From Pocillopora verrucosa (taxonomy: Eukaryota; Cnidaria; Anthozoa; Scleractinia; Pocilloporidae), in the NCBI RefSeq assembly GCF_036669915.1, contig NC_089318.1, positions 21,702,755 to 21,766,754 of the forward strand: a stretch of 64,000 bases of DNA. The letters run 5' to 3'. Under the pieces are notes generated by a model, which was given only the letters and a program-made list of their open reading frames with translations, had not been told where the DNA came from and searched no databases. The position numbers and the translations under genes are program-made. The stretch's first letter is position 1, and every line of letters starts with the position of its first letter. Below, in pieces: positions 49,602 through 60,700 of this stretch.

Positions 49602-49740
49602 CTGTGCGTTCATCGAGATATGAAGTACTTGGGAAGTTTGGAGAGTACTCAAGGAGAGTTGCTACGCCTCGAACAACTCTTACGCATCTTTCGTGCTTTC
49701 CAAACTTCCCGCGTGCTTCATATCTCGATTAACGCACGCT
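49602..49740. repeat. Palindromic repeat, family 6 copy
   Basis: The arms 49602-49645 (GCGTTCATCGAGATATGAAG...TTTGGAGAG) and 49693-49740 (CTTTCCAAACTTCC...CTTCATATCTCGAT...) are inverted repeats. A diverged copy is at 62868-63010. Part of its right arm also resembles the 159-bp repeats at 54881-55198. Confidence 0.75.
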
Positions 49741-50087
49741 GGGGTATGAACCACTTGTTAAATATAAGAAATTATAAATATATGAAAACAAATTAATACA
49801 TTGAAGAAAAATATCTCTGGTAGAGACAATTTCTAAAGTACGATTACAGCCAACTGTCAGATTACAGTGTGCGATTACAACTGTACAGAATAATTAGTGA
49901 AAAATAAAGCAGCTTATGCACCAATTCCATTTCAGGAAATTGCAATGGTTATGATTAAGTTTAGATGGAGCGCTTATCGAGTGAGTGTTTTTGAACCGAA
50001 ACCAAAGTTATCAGAACGACCAATCAGAAGAAAGAAAAATACCCTAGGGGACCAATGAGTACTCAACTAAAACCAAGCAAACCGCCC

Positions 50088-50240
50088 AAAGCGCGGGAAA
50101 ACGCGGGCGACCAATTCCCAATTTGTTTTAGTTTTTCATCTTATTGGTTGAGAGAGTGGTGCGAATTTTTTTGGACCAATCACAGAACGAAGTAAAGCAA
50201 AACCACTGCAATCTCGGATTACCTTTGACGCTCAGTTAAA
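50088..50240 (+). repeat. Dispersed repeat family 3 copy
   Basis: It is the same element as 27414-27568, from AAAGCGCGGGAAAACGCG through TTGGTTGAGAG and GGACCAATCACAGA to ACGCTCAGTTAAAAA. Confidence 0.75.
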
Positions 50241-50481
50241 AATGACTATAAGCAGTGTCAAGTGATTTGTTCATTGATTTTCGGACGTTTAAATTACTGG
50301 GCAATTTTAATCCTTTTTTACGCAAGATTTCCTGTTCTCTGCCTCAGTCCCTCGCACTTCTTGACACATATGTTCAATGTCCCTGGTACCAATCCTCTTT
50401 GCCAGCGTTTTGTGCAAGTTTCCATGACACTTAATCACAATTCGCTTGCAAGAAAAACGGCCTAAGGGATCATTATCGGCT

Positions 50482-51817
50482 TCACTCGTGCAATCCAAAC
50501 ACCTCGTAATCTGTTACTTTAAATTTCTTTTTCCCCGTTAGGAATGTCGCCTGCTGGCCTGGAGGAGTGTCAAACGATCGGCCGAGATGGCTAAAACCTG
50601 ATATATTTCCTTCTCCGTCCCTTGATATGATTTCCAGGTCGCGCTGTCCTCCAAATTTGGGTCCCAGGCTGCTATCACAGTAAAAACCTTTCAGATGAAT
50701 TTTGTTTATCGGCATTTTAGTAGGTCCCAGGCCATGAGGATTAACCATGCTGAATAGGAATGCTTTTGATTGTGTGACCCACGTGACGCGACCTAGAAAA
50801 GTAACTTTTGTTTCAGAAACTCTATTAGAGGTATTGTTAGCTATGGTACCTTCATGTTGATTAATGTTTGTACCGACGTTTCGTCATAAAATGTTTATAT
50901 ATTCATGCTATTGTCTAGGCTTTCTGCTGAATCAACGCCGTACATTCGTGCAAGAACGAAAGACTATATATGCCAATCCTTTTTATTTAAATTTATGAAC
51001 CAGAAAGTAAGGAAGACTTAAACTTTATTAAAGTTGTCTCCTGAAAAATGTAGAGGTAAACGGTCAGATGCTGTACCAACTACAAAGAACTGGCCAGGTA
51101 TGTTTTTTTATAGGCCGTGTACCAGTGAGCGATCCGAATTCTACTTGGTCAGCAATGGTGGATGTGTCATACGTGAAGATACAGTAAGGAAGTGGATAAA
51201 TGTTAGTTGATAAATTCTTCAAGTGCAACTGACTTACCACTCATCCATGGCATGTCTGTGAATCCACCGAAAATATTGTTCACGCTGTTTACAATGGTGA
51301 CAGTGGGTCCTTTGTTGTCACATTTGGAATGAAAGCGTTCGGCCGAAGAGCCATCGCGAGAAGCTCGGTACAAAAGGACCCAGGTCCTACGCGAAGAAGG
51401 CAACCAGGATTGAAGCACCCGGCAATGCTCAATAGAAGTTAAAATCTTGGATTCCTGAAATGGTTCAGGAGATTTGTTTGCTTGAAGTGAAGATCCAAAA
51501 AAACTTGGCTCTTTTAACTCGTTAATAATTCCTGTTATCTGGTAGAAATCAGCCTCTTCTTCGATTTCCCTCAGAATTTTTTCTTCATCCGGTAAAGTCA
51601 ATTTCCCAGTTCGTAGGTAATTGAGTATAAATCGAAAGTGAGTTCCATCCCGGTCGATAAAGAAGGCGCCGTCCTCAGAAGGTCTCATTTCAAACTTTCC
51701 CGAAAACATGGCGGCAAGCATTGAGTCTGGATCTTTGGTCAGTGTTTGAAGACTTGTTGTGAAGTAATGGCCGCCAACATTGAGTTTTACAGTCGACGAG
51801 TACATACCACCATTCAT
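50482..51817 (-). CDS. BTB/T1 (KCTD-type) - TLDc fusion protein, copy A
   Basis: Two exons in transcription order, 51817-51238 and 50792-50482, encode 296 residues. Residues about 7-105 are a K-channel-tetramerisation-type BTB domain (STVKLNVGGHYFTTS, SMLAAMFSGKFEM, DGAFFIDRDGTHFRFILNYL). From about residue 130 to the end is a TLDc domain: LLYRASRDG, FHSKCDNKGPTVTIV, IFGGFTDMPW, then after the intron FLFSMVNPHGLGPTK and the closing DYEVFGLHE. By family knowledge, T1/BTB domains oligomerise and can recruit CUL3, and TLDc domains bind the V-ATPase and protect against oxidative stress; this protein's role is unknown. The Met at 51817 is assumed. The frame stays open upstream and meets a plausible acceptor (TATTTGTAAG), so an N-terminal exon like the coiled coil of copy B may exist unseen. 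It is about 63% like copy B by eye in the BTB part. Confidence 0.85.
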
Positions 51818-51965
51818 TGCTAAATCCCTCGAAATGGGTTCTATTGACTTACAAATAGGAAAAAATACAAAAATAATTTTAAAATTTGAATTAAAAAAAT
51901 TCAGCATCATTTAGCATCGTGTACTTGCACTATTTCTTGACACACAGAAGTGATTATTAGACACT

Positions 51966-52024
51966 TAATGTATGGTCCCGAGGGAAAACAAAACTAACTA
52001 GTTTCCCGAGGGACCATACATTTA
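51966..52024. repeat. Near-perfect hairpin upstream of BTB-TLDc copy A
   Basis: The arms TAATGTATGGTCCCGAGGGA and its complement (51966-51987, 52002-52024) enclose a 14-base loop. It is probably the end of a dispersed non-autonomous element that may extend to about 52200. It lies about 150 bp upstream of the assumed start of copy A. Confidence 0.75.
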
Positions 52025-52950
52025 GTGCTTTGTTAAATATTTAGACTTTCCCTTAAACAATCATATGGCAAAAACATGCTGTTGTATCCGGCGCGTAGGA
52101 AACAACTGCGCATTTGTATCCCGGTCGGATTACATTTAAAATTTGATCAGCGGCACGTGACCAAGAATCAACCAATTACAGTGCTCGTTTTGTTGAGTGA
52201 AAGTCTGGGTGTGTAACAATATCCTTTCCCAATATCCTCAAGTTCTTTAAAACTTCTAAAAGAATATGATTTTTATTTTTTTATGATGATGATGATTTTT
52301 TTATTTTTTTAAGTAGCTTCCTGTCAACCAATGAATCCACGATATGAGCTAATAGTTTTGGGGTTCAGGCTAGGGATAAAAAAAAAATGTTTACAATTGA
52401 GAGCCCCACCACGACTCAACTTACATATTGTAAGTATTTTTTTTTTCAATTTGCAATTTAGTAGTTTCCAGCCTTAGGAAAACGTACCTTCACAAAAGTT
52501 ATTCTTTCTCCGATAAAGTAACTGTAGAATTTCACGATAAATGCCTATTCATGACTAATTTTGGGTTATGCGTGTGCATTTATTACCACGCTCCAAAAAT
52601 ATACCATTTCTTTCTGCTCTTGAGCGAAGGCAGCGAATGAGTAATTTAATTTCACTTTCGTCTTTTGCGTGATATTGATTCCATTTGAAGCTTGTGAAGC
52701 TTAAAGTTTGATAGGCTAACTACAACGAGTCTTCAAAAGCTCTTCAAAAACGATTTAGAATTCAGAAAGTTCGAGTCCGGCGGCGAACTTTTCGTTTGAA
52801 TTTGTTTTTCGGTGTAGGCTTGTGTCCTTAGGGTAAAAGTATTGTAATTCAGGTCAGGTTTCCTTCGAAAAGAAGATTAAAACTGGAGATATGGGTTATC
52901 GCAAGAGAAGCAAAATCGAATCCTACAGTGTTGGCACCAAAGTGTTACTC

Positions 52951-53138
52951 TTAGGGATTTTAAAGGCCTATTTACACGGCACGACTTTGTCGCATGCGAC
53001 AAGCTTACGACAGGCCTACGACATAACTTAAGAGTCGTAAGCGAGTTGTAGGTTTGATTTACACGAAACAATTCGTGTCGTAAGCCTGTCGTAAGCTTGT
53101 CGCATGCGACAAAGTCGTACCGTGTAAATAGGCCCTAA
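52951..53138. mobile_element. 188-bp palindromic DNA transposon (MITE)
   Basis: The left arm (TTAGGG..., then GGCCTATTTACACGG and CGACTTTGTCGCATGCGACA) is repeated as its complement at the right (TGTCGCATGCGACAAAGTCG, CGTGTAAATAGGCCCTAA). The arms are about 50 bp and nearly perfect. The left arm has a short insertion after TTAGGG. High arm identity suggests recent activity. It has no coding capacity. Confidence 0.85.
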
Positions 53139-54880
53139 GAAAACCACTACAGCAACGGCAACTGGAACCTTACTAGACTAAAGTGTTTATGAGCAGAACA
53201 GTGGCTGTGCACGTATGGTATAAATCTTTGCGTCCTCTGCAAAACAACGTGAAATGACCCAACTCTGCGCTGTCTGGAGAACATGACTCCGACGACGGGT
53301 AATTTTTTAAATTTCTAATTTAACGCTACTCTCCGTATTCAGGTTCGAGATAGTTTTGACAGCGAGAAACAAACTTAATGACTTTAGAGTACTGCGAAAT
53401 TCGTAGGCAAAACAAGTTTATTGTTTAATCGACGTTGTCGACAACTAACAAAGCCCACGCGAAGCTCGCAAATCACTATTTTGTTCGTGAAAAACCATAA
53501 TAAATCAAATGGCACTCACACAGATCTTTCACTTTGCTCGATGTATGTTCTGTCTATTACCTTCCAAGTTGAGGTATATTTGTTCACTGTTTCCTTGCCA
53601 AACAACTGAGCTCAGACAATCTTTCTACAACCCCACACCTAGCAATTGTCATCAACACCCAGAGCAGTGGCGTAAGAAAGGATTCCCATTTGTGTGGCTA
53701 ATTCAAAGACGTGTACTCGAATATTTATAGACGGAGAGTGTCGCAATCGTCTGGCAGACTGCGTGCTCACCCTGTTTTTAATTGCAGTTGGCAATCAACT
53801 TATTTCTTCTTTGTTTCCAGGGTTTAGTATAAACAACTCAAAAGTCACGCAACTTTCACGATCCGTCAACTATCGATTGATTGAGATATCTCAAAAAGGC
53901 TATATAACCTTGGTAGTCTGAAATTTAGTCGTAAACATTCCTCTGAGTAAACAGTAAAGACACTAAGATGAACAAAATTTTTAATTGCTTGTTTCTATGG
54001 CCTTTTTTATGTCCAAAGTCAAGTGTTCATGAATTCTAAACGAGTTAATTAATATACAATTCAGCGTATATCATTTCGGAAACTTAATTTTTGCTCACTA
54101 ATTTTAGTGTTGCGAATTGAAGGCGAAAAAATCACAATTTTCTCGAGAAAATCCTGATCGTCTCCTTCTATGCGAAAGCAAATCTAATAACTTGGTACAA
54201 AGACTTGGAAAAAAGGCCTTAATATCGCTTCAGTGGACAGATTATTGTAATTACAGTGAAAGTAATTTCAACATTTCTTACCAGAAAAGCCAGTTGCTAC
54301 AGTAACCCAACACCTGCTTAAGGCCGAATTCACGCAAGAGAGAAGAGAGAGAAGTTGTGCTTTGATCAAAAACTATCATCACCCAATTTTAAGTGTGTTA
54401 CTAAATTAGCGAAACTATTTTCTCTTAATAAGAGATGATCAGCCTATTCTTTTTAGGCTAAGCTTGTGATTTACAGTCGTGACTGTATGAAGTGGCACCG
54501 TACTGTGCGGTGACCTTGTTTAAAGCAGTTGGTTCGCAAAAGTCCCATAATTTTTTCCCTCAATTACCCAATTTTCACCTCAATTTCGCTGTCGTAGTCG
54601 CCCTTTGCTGAGGCCCGACAGTCTCTTTTTACTGTTTTCGACTTGCATCGAACGGAATCTAACGATCCCTTAAAGATTACCCACTCAAATTACATTAGGA
54701 ATAATCTTTCACATAAAGTTTAATCCATGTTTACCTCCCAAAATCAATGTTAGAAAGATTATTGAGCAAGTTTTTTTAAATTAAGAGGTAAATTATGGCG
54801 AAACGTGGCGTTTCTTTATTATTTTGTAAGACTCCCATTGTATTAAGCTGTCAATCTGTATGGATGAGCGGTTTATACAG

Positions 54881-55198
54881 GTTCGACTGTTATTGCAAAA
54901 CAGATGTAACAATTGATTCAAGCTTAACGTGTGTATTTCGCAATCTGAAGCAAGCAGTAAGGTTCATATTGAGAGCACGAACTTCTAGCCTCATGAGCAC
55001 TCTCCAAATTTCCTCTGTGTTTCATATCGCGATATACAGGTTCGACTGTTATTGCGAAACAGATGTAACAATTGATTCAAGCTTAACGTGTGTATTTCGC
55101 AATCCGAAGCAAGCAGTAAGGTTCATATTGAGAGCACGAGCTTCTAGCCTCATGAGCACTCTCCAAATTTCCTCTGTGTTTCATATTGCGGTATAAGC
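54881..55198 (+). repeat. 159-bp tandem duplication keeping an open frame
   Basis: Two 159-bp copies (54881-55039, 55040-55198) differ at only a handful of sites. The period equals 53 codons, so both read through in one 133-codon frame (54795-55196). The sequence is related to the arm of the 49602-49740 palindrome, which argues that it is repeat DNA and not a gene. Confidence 0.85.
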
Positions 55199-55698
55199 AC
55201 GCTAACCTTGAACTATTGGCTTGTGACCCGATTGTGTCAGTTAAATTAGGTAATTACCTATCCGGATTTAAAGTTATGAATAAAAGAAAGGCAAAATCGA
55301 ACAAAGCAATATTTCGAGAACTAAGCTTCTTTCAAAGAAAAGCTAACTTTGTCCTTAAGACAAAAATCTCTGTAAAAGCGGTTCGGTGCATCCAAGAATC
55401 GATTTCTTTCAAACTCTGCCGGTGAATCTTTCTTAGTCTGAAAGTAACTGAAACCACCTTGGATTTTCATATATATTGAAAATTTTAGGTATGTGTGATT
55501 TTTGTTTGGAAAAAAGAAAAATAATACGGTAAACCTTGATATTTGTGCCTCACATTTATCAAAACAGAAGTCGAGAGCATGTAGGTATAGTCTAAGTGCA
55601 AGGCTAATTGTTGTTGTGACCTGTTGTCATGTGTCATGCATGTCTTCTGCAAGCTATCTATTTACTATTCCTAACGGTCTTTTCGTTTTTCATTTCAG

Positions 55699-56034
55699 CT
55701 CATGTGGATGATCATATCTCCGTCTTGAGACCAGGATGTCGACTGTATGAAAAAGGACTGTCAGGTAAAACTAACAAAAGCTCGGTCAAAAATGAGCTTT
55801 CGGTTCAGTGCAAAATAATATCGACCAGGTCTCTGAGGAAATTCATCCAAAATAGGTCCGCTCGGCGTGCAAACGATTACTCCATCGAGTCAAAAAGGAC
55901 TTATTTTGACCTCAAAACGATCCCTTTTTTTTCGTGGAAAAGCCATCGTGAACAAGACTGCCCTTGTGCGAAAAAAGCTAAATGGCGCCCTTCAAATCAA
56001 GCAAAGAATCAACGGGCAGCTGAAGCTGGTGAAA
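55699..56034 (+). CDS. Candidate exon of an unidentified gene
   Basis: After a strong acceptor (TTTTTCATTTCAG) a 336-bp open segment runs to a good donor (GAAA then GTAAGT). Its peptide begins HVDDHISVLRPGCRLYEKG and later has QDCPCAKKAKWRP. A run of eight or nine T at about 55922-55931 lies in the middle; beyond it, a second frame (IVNKTALVRKKLNGALQIKQ) is equally coding-like and reaches the same donor, so the base count there may be wrong. I recognise no family and found no clear partner exons. Confidence 0.28.
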
Positions 56035-56882
56035 GTAAGTTCACTGAAATTCTCTCAGTTCAACTTTTTAAATGGGTCATTTCCTTCACCATTCAGGTGG
56101 AAATTTCAAACGAGAATGAAGTAAAAATGTTATTTCATCGGTCGCTTCCTTCCACGAGGTGTCTTTTAGGCATCTCACCTTAGACATTTTTCATTTGCCG
56201 TCGGAAAAATTTTCAACATGTTTTAAGGTATTGTGCTAAATTTGAACTTATTTCCTCGTGTCTATAAGAAAAAAGTGGTGTCGCGAATGTAGAGCATTTT
56301 CAACACTAATGTTTATTGGACGCTAATTTGAGGTTAGGTTCTTTAATCTTGGAAATGGCTCCATAGAGTTTTCCGAGAAAACTCTACGTTAAATGCAATA
56401 TATACATGCAATAACTTGGATAAGTTTTAATTGATGTAAGTGTGGTGAATATGCCGATTTAATGTTAACACTTTACCCCCATCGGTTTTCCGTTACACCC
56501 GTAGTATAAAGTTGACAACTGTTGTCTTTTCCTGTTGTTCTACAAACAATACTGTCTACCCCAATTTGAATAATCTCACATACTCAGACGGCACTGTTAA
56601 AAGAAGAAAAGGAAGAGTAAAAACCGTCAAATTTATACCTTCAGCCGGACAGAAAGCCGATATAGGCAAAGGATTTTTTTCTTCAGTATTATTTCATTTG
56701 CTATTTTTTTTCTAGCTGTTTTTCGAAATAAATCCTACAGTCCAAATAAAAGTACTATCGATCGAGTATGGCCGAGTGAAAGACCAAAACAATACAAGCG
56801 AAACCATTGGAGTATTTATGACTAGTAAAAAATTGGATACGCCTAGAAGTTCGTTGCTTTAACAGTCAAGCCTAAAAAATAG

Positions 56883-57019
56883 GGGTCAATATTAGTATCT
56901 GGGCAACTGTCCACCTACCCCTCCCCTAACCCAGCATTAACCTTAACTTGTTGTCAATTGACTGTTGTTGATTTAGGGGAGGGAAAGGTGGGCAGCTGCT
57001 CAGATACTGATATTGATCC
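56883..57019. repeat. Palindromic element, family 4 copy
   Basis: The arms GGGTCAATATTAGTATCTGG...CCCACCTACCC and the complement ending ACTGATATTGATCC match the element at 34749-34884, with the loop in the opposite orientation. The DNA following each copy also shares a GAAGCCTTGA...CTAGAGCACGAAAGAAG segment (35185-35255 and 57085-57155). Confidence 0.8.
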
Positions 57020-57461
57020 AAAAATAGAACAAAACCTAGGCTCGGATCGTTCAGCGCGTACTAACGGAATACTACGAATAAAGAAGCCTTGAATGTACCC
57101 CGTTCTGCCCTAAAGCAAGCAGGTAGGCGACTAGAGCACGAAAGAAGTGTAGGGGGGGAGGGACACGAGACATGGTGGAGTGTTTCCCCCTTCTTCTTGA
57201 GTAGACATACCTCCTGCAACGGAAACTTAGGTGAAAATGTTAGACGGGACGTGGGAGCGTTGATAGGATTGTTTCGGAGGATGATATCAAGGAGGAAAGA
57301 AGATGCGGCTAATCCATAATCAAAATTACTGCAAGGTTGCAAATGTGAAACGTCAATGCTTCTGAAAAGCCTTCTCGTAAGGGTCAATGCTTCTTTTCAA
57401 CTGAAAAGCAAAACTAGCAAACCAATGCAACGGCATATGCAAAAGTGCGACCATTAAGTCA

Positions 57462-57720
57462 ATGACAACTCCGAGCAGCTTTTCCCCTGCCGCTTCCTCT
57501 AATTTGATATTATCGATATAAATTTCCATTGTAGTCTCGCTGCTTTGGGATAGCCTTTGAACAGAACCAATTAGCAGGTGTTTGGTCTTCTTTGTGTTTG
57601 GTATCATCCTGTTCAATTTAAACCAACTGTTGGCCCTGTCTAGACTATTATTAAGAGTGTTTTGAATATCTGTACAATTGGTTCCGCTCGACCAGATCGT
57701 TGTATCATCGGCATATATCC
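57462..57720 (-). mobile_element. Inverted 5' part of a non-LTR retrotransposon (reverse transcriptase core)
   Basis: Read on the minus strand from 57720, the peptide begins with the polymerase motif YADD (YADDTTIWSSG) and continues SLDRANSWFKLNRMIPNTKK to EAAGEKLLGVVID. The last ~30 codons are the same as the start of the plus-strand part that follows, so the two halves are the same element in opposite orientation. Confidence 0.8.
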
Positions 57721-58620
57721 CAAAGCGGCGAGACTACAATGGAAATTTATATCGATAATATCAAATTAGAGGAAGCGGCAGGGGAAAAGCTGCTCGGAGT
57801 TGTCATTGACTCAAACCTTTCATGGAACTTACACATTGACTGTTTGATTAAAAAGTTAAACTCTAGAATATGTCTCCTTAAAAGAGCAAAGGTTTATTTA
57901 ACCTTTGCTTGCAGGAAAATGTTATACAATGCCCTCATCAAGCCAATACTAGAGTATTGTTGTACAGTCTGGGGCAACTGTACCGTTGGTAATCTCCAAA
58001 GAGAAAACGAAACGATGTGCTAGGCTTATTTTAGATGCTGATACTCACGAAAACTCAGTCAAGCTTTTTAACAAATTACATTGGCTGCCTATAGATGATA
58101 TCATACGTATTAGGAAGCTTTATTTGCTTCATAAAATAAATCAAGGACATTGCCCGGCTTATTTTAATAAATATATTGAACATATAAGTAACAACCATAA
58201 TTATAACACGAGATCCGCTTCTAATAACAATATTACAACACCAGCTTGTAAAAGGAACTCTGGCCTTAGAACGTTTCACTCAAGCGCTTGCCGTTTGTGG
58301 AACGCTCTTGATCCCGAACCAAAGACACTCTCTCATACTAATTTTAAAAATTACTTAGTTAAATTTTACCGTAGTATGACTTCTTTTCTTGATCATTTTA
58401 AGATTCGTAAAACTTTTTAGTTTCATTAGTAGTAAATCAATCAATATTGTATTAATAGTAGTTCTTAATGTGATTTTAGTTTGTAGATTATATAGGTAGT
58501 CAATTATTCAATCGATACATTTTAGTACTTTAATTGTAGGAGGGCAATTATGAAAACTACTGGGTGACCAGTAATCAATGTCTTTACCCTCGTTAAATAA
58601 AGTTATTACTAACTTACTTA
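57718..58620 (+). mobile_element. Direct 3' part of the same non-LTR retrotransposon
   Basis: This is the reverse transcriptase thumb and C-terminal region of the CR1/Jockey/L2 type: EAAGEKLLGVVIDSNLSW, KMLYNALIKPILEYCCTVWG, then after one frameshift near 57990 RCARLILDADT, KLHWLPIDDIIRIRKLYLLH and NYNTRSASNNNI to a stop at 58420. The 3' end is an AATAAAG followed by ACTTACTTACTTAC short repeats rather than a poly(A) tail. It is a 5'-truncated dead copy. Confidence 0.85.
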
Positions 58621-59039
58621 CTTACGATTTGCCACTTTATTCAATTATAAGCACGATAACAAAGATGAAACTAGATTCTAAGTTCTGATTATTCAAACAA
58701 AGTCCAGTGGTTTTTTTTAAATAACTACACAATCCTCAATTTAGCTTGCCATGTTTGATGTTTGTTCGACCTTCAAAGGGGGTTGAACCACTAAGGTTCT
58801 CGTGGCTGTCAACATTACTTAAGATCACTCAAGATAAATTTCGGTCTCTGCACAGATTTTTTTTATAACATTTTACTGTAACCCACGAGCTACATGATAA
58901 AATATCCTTCACGCCTGATAGAATTATTTCTATACTCAAAAATTTATATCATTAACTGGCGGGGGAAGACGTAATATACTAGATCTAATACTAGTAGTTA
59001 TAATTGGTGAAAGATCTTCTGTGATCTTTTTGTTGTCAG

Positions 59040-60600
59040 TCACTGGATTCCAAACACTTCGTAATTGGAAACGGAGAAATATTTACCTCCTGTTAAGAAG
59101 GAACTCTCTTGCCCTCGTGGACATTCGTATGAGGTGCCGAGTTCACTGTGGCTGTCTGTGTTCTTGTTTGCATCATTTGAGATGAATAGATCTCTGGAGA
59201 TAGAAAAGAACAAAGAACCCCTGATGCCAAACGTGGGTCCATATCCGCTATGACCGACCATGCCAGATTTTTGGTTTTCACTCATGAGGGGCATTTTAGT
59301 CGGTCCTACACCATTAGGGTTGACCAAACTGAACAGGAATGATTGTGTGCTATTCACAAAAGTCGTAACTGTGAACGAAATGACACATCATATAAATGCC
59401 TGCTGTATACAAATAGACTGTGTCAAGGATAGTTTTCGCCTTGATTTTTTTTCTGCATTTATTGAAATAGTTCGTTCCGACTATTCCGATTGATTTCTTT
59501 CGTTTCACAAAGTACAACATGCCATATTTATCATAGTATCCTGTCAACCGAGTAAATAACTATTTTCTTTATTTTTTTGTCTATCATAAGAATATTGCTC
59601 CTTATAAATTACATCATGTTGCTATCTTATTTTGCTCATGGTGTCAGCTCTTATACTGGGTTATTTTCCCTTGATACATATTCCTTGCAGGAAAATAGTT
59701 AGGGGAACTACATGCAAGAGAAAGGCCTTGAAAACAATGCACCACAATTTAATAATCATGTGTCACCTTACCTGGACCGGAAGCCCATGATATTTCCATG
59801 AAGCCTCCAAAAATGTAGTCTCCACTCTGTACAATTGTGACCGTGGGACCTTTATTATCGCACCTGGAGTGAAAGTTTTGCGCCTTAAAACCATGGCGAG
59901 AGGCTCGGAATAGAAGGTGCCAGTTTTCGCATCCTGAAGGGAGAAACTTCCTTAGGGCATTTCGATGCTCTTCAGTTATTACAATCATCGACTCTCCAAA
60001 TAGCTCGGCTACTTTCAAACCAAGTATAGGAGACTGCGTCGGATCATATGGACGTTCAAGCGCGTCAACTAATTCCTGGATCTGATAAAAATTGGCTTCT
60101 TTCATGACTTCCTCAAAAACTGTTGCATCTTCTGGTAAAGTTAATGTCCCAGTGCGAAGAAAATTGAGAATAAACCGGAAGTGGGTGCCATCACGGTCGA
60201 TGAAGAAAGCGCCGTCTTTTGTAGGTTTCAGGTCAAATTTCCCTGAAAACATGGCGGCAAGCATTGAGTTTGGAGCGCCCTTGGTCAGCGTTTGAAGACT
60301 TGTTTCGAAGATGTGTCCGCCCACATTGAGTTTCACTGTCGAAGGAAAGTGAAAGTTCTCCACTTTCTTAGACAGTGCGTCGACTACTTCCCGCTCCTGG
60401 CGAAGTTTCTCCGCCTCTCGCTTAAATACCTTGCAGGCTTCTTCTATTTGATTCAAAGCTTCGCTTAGATCTTGATCTTTACGCTGATCTTCTTCTCCAA
60501 GGCTACCCTCACAGTGGGTTTCGTCATTCATATTTTCTAGCACAGACGGTCGTTCTCTCAAAGCAGACACAGCCTTGGTAATCTGACGCGAAGTTATCAC
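59040..60600 (-). CDS. BTB/T1 (KCTD-type) - TLDc fusion protein, copy B
   Basis: Two exons in transcription order, 60600-59772 and 59368-59040, encode 385 residues. Residues about 36-82 form a probable coiled coil (LSEALNQIEEACKVFKREAE then KLRQEREVVDALSKKV). Residues about 87-185 are the BTB/T1 domain (STVKLNVGGHIFETS, SMLAAMFSGKFDLKP, DGAFFIDRDGTHFRFILNFL). From about 215 to the end is the TLDc domain (LLFRASRHG, FHSRCDNKGPTVTIV, YIFGGFMEISW, then FLFSLVNPNGVGPTK, YECPRGQESSFLTG, NYEVFGIQ). The intron falls at the same place as in copy A, inside the TLDc domain. The Met at 60600 is the first in frame; MNDETHCEG 23 codons later is an alternative. Three 20-bp repeats, each with CACGTG, lie 101-160 bp upstream. 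Confidence 0.88.
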
Positions 60601-60700
60601 CTTTGCATGGTTTTGTATGACATGATTGTGAAAGGACGCATCATGCGAAAAGGGCCTGAGTTCGAGTAATTTGCATTTGAATCAACTGCTCAAAGCTTCC

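Larger units (their letters stand above)
48113..50481. other. Repeat-rich intergenic region between POMGNT1 and the first BTB-TLDc gene
   Basis: It holds a Penelope-like element remnant (48354-48890), a repeat family 5 fragment (49370-49440), a palindrome (49602-49740) and a repeat family 3 copy (50088-50240). No host gene is seen. Confidence 0.65.
52025..59039. other. Repeat-rich region between BTB-TLDc copies A and B
   Basis: No gene I can name lies here. It contains a 188-bp palindromic transposon (52951-53138), a 159-bp duplication (54881-55198), one candidate exon (55699-56034), a family 4 palindrome (56883-57019) and a 5'-inverted non-LTR retroelement (57462-58620). Positions 53139-54790 and 58621-59039 show only unsupported short open frames. 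Confidence 0.6.

Noticed and set aside
52154-52159. A CACGTG site about 340 bp upstream of BTB-TLDc copy A, matching the E-boxes of copy B
   Set aside because: It lies in what looks like a dispersed repeat adjoining the 51966-52024 hairpin, so it may have come with the element; a single 6-bp site is weak evidence.
54795-55196. A 133-residue protein with two 53-residue repeats
   Set aside because: It is made of repeat DNA related to the 49602-49740 palindrome, has no family likeness, and the differences between copies mostly change residues.
57061-57387. Overlapping open frames on both strands of about 76 and 108 codons
   Set aside because: Mutually antisense frames in repeat-flanked DNA with no family likeness.
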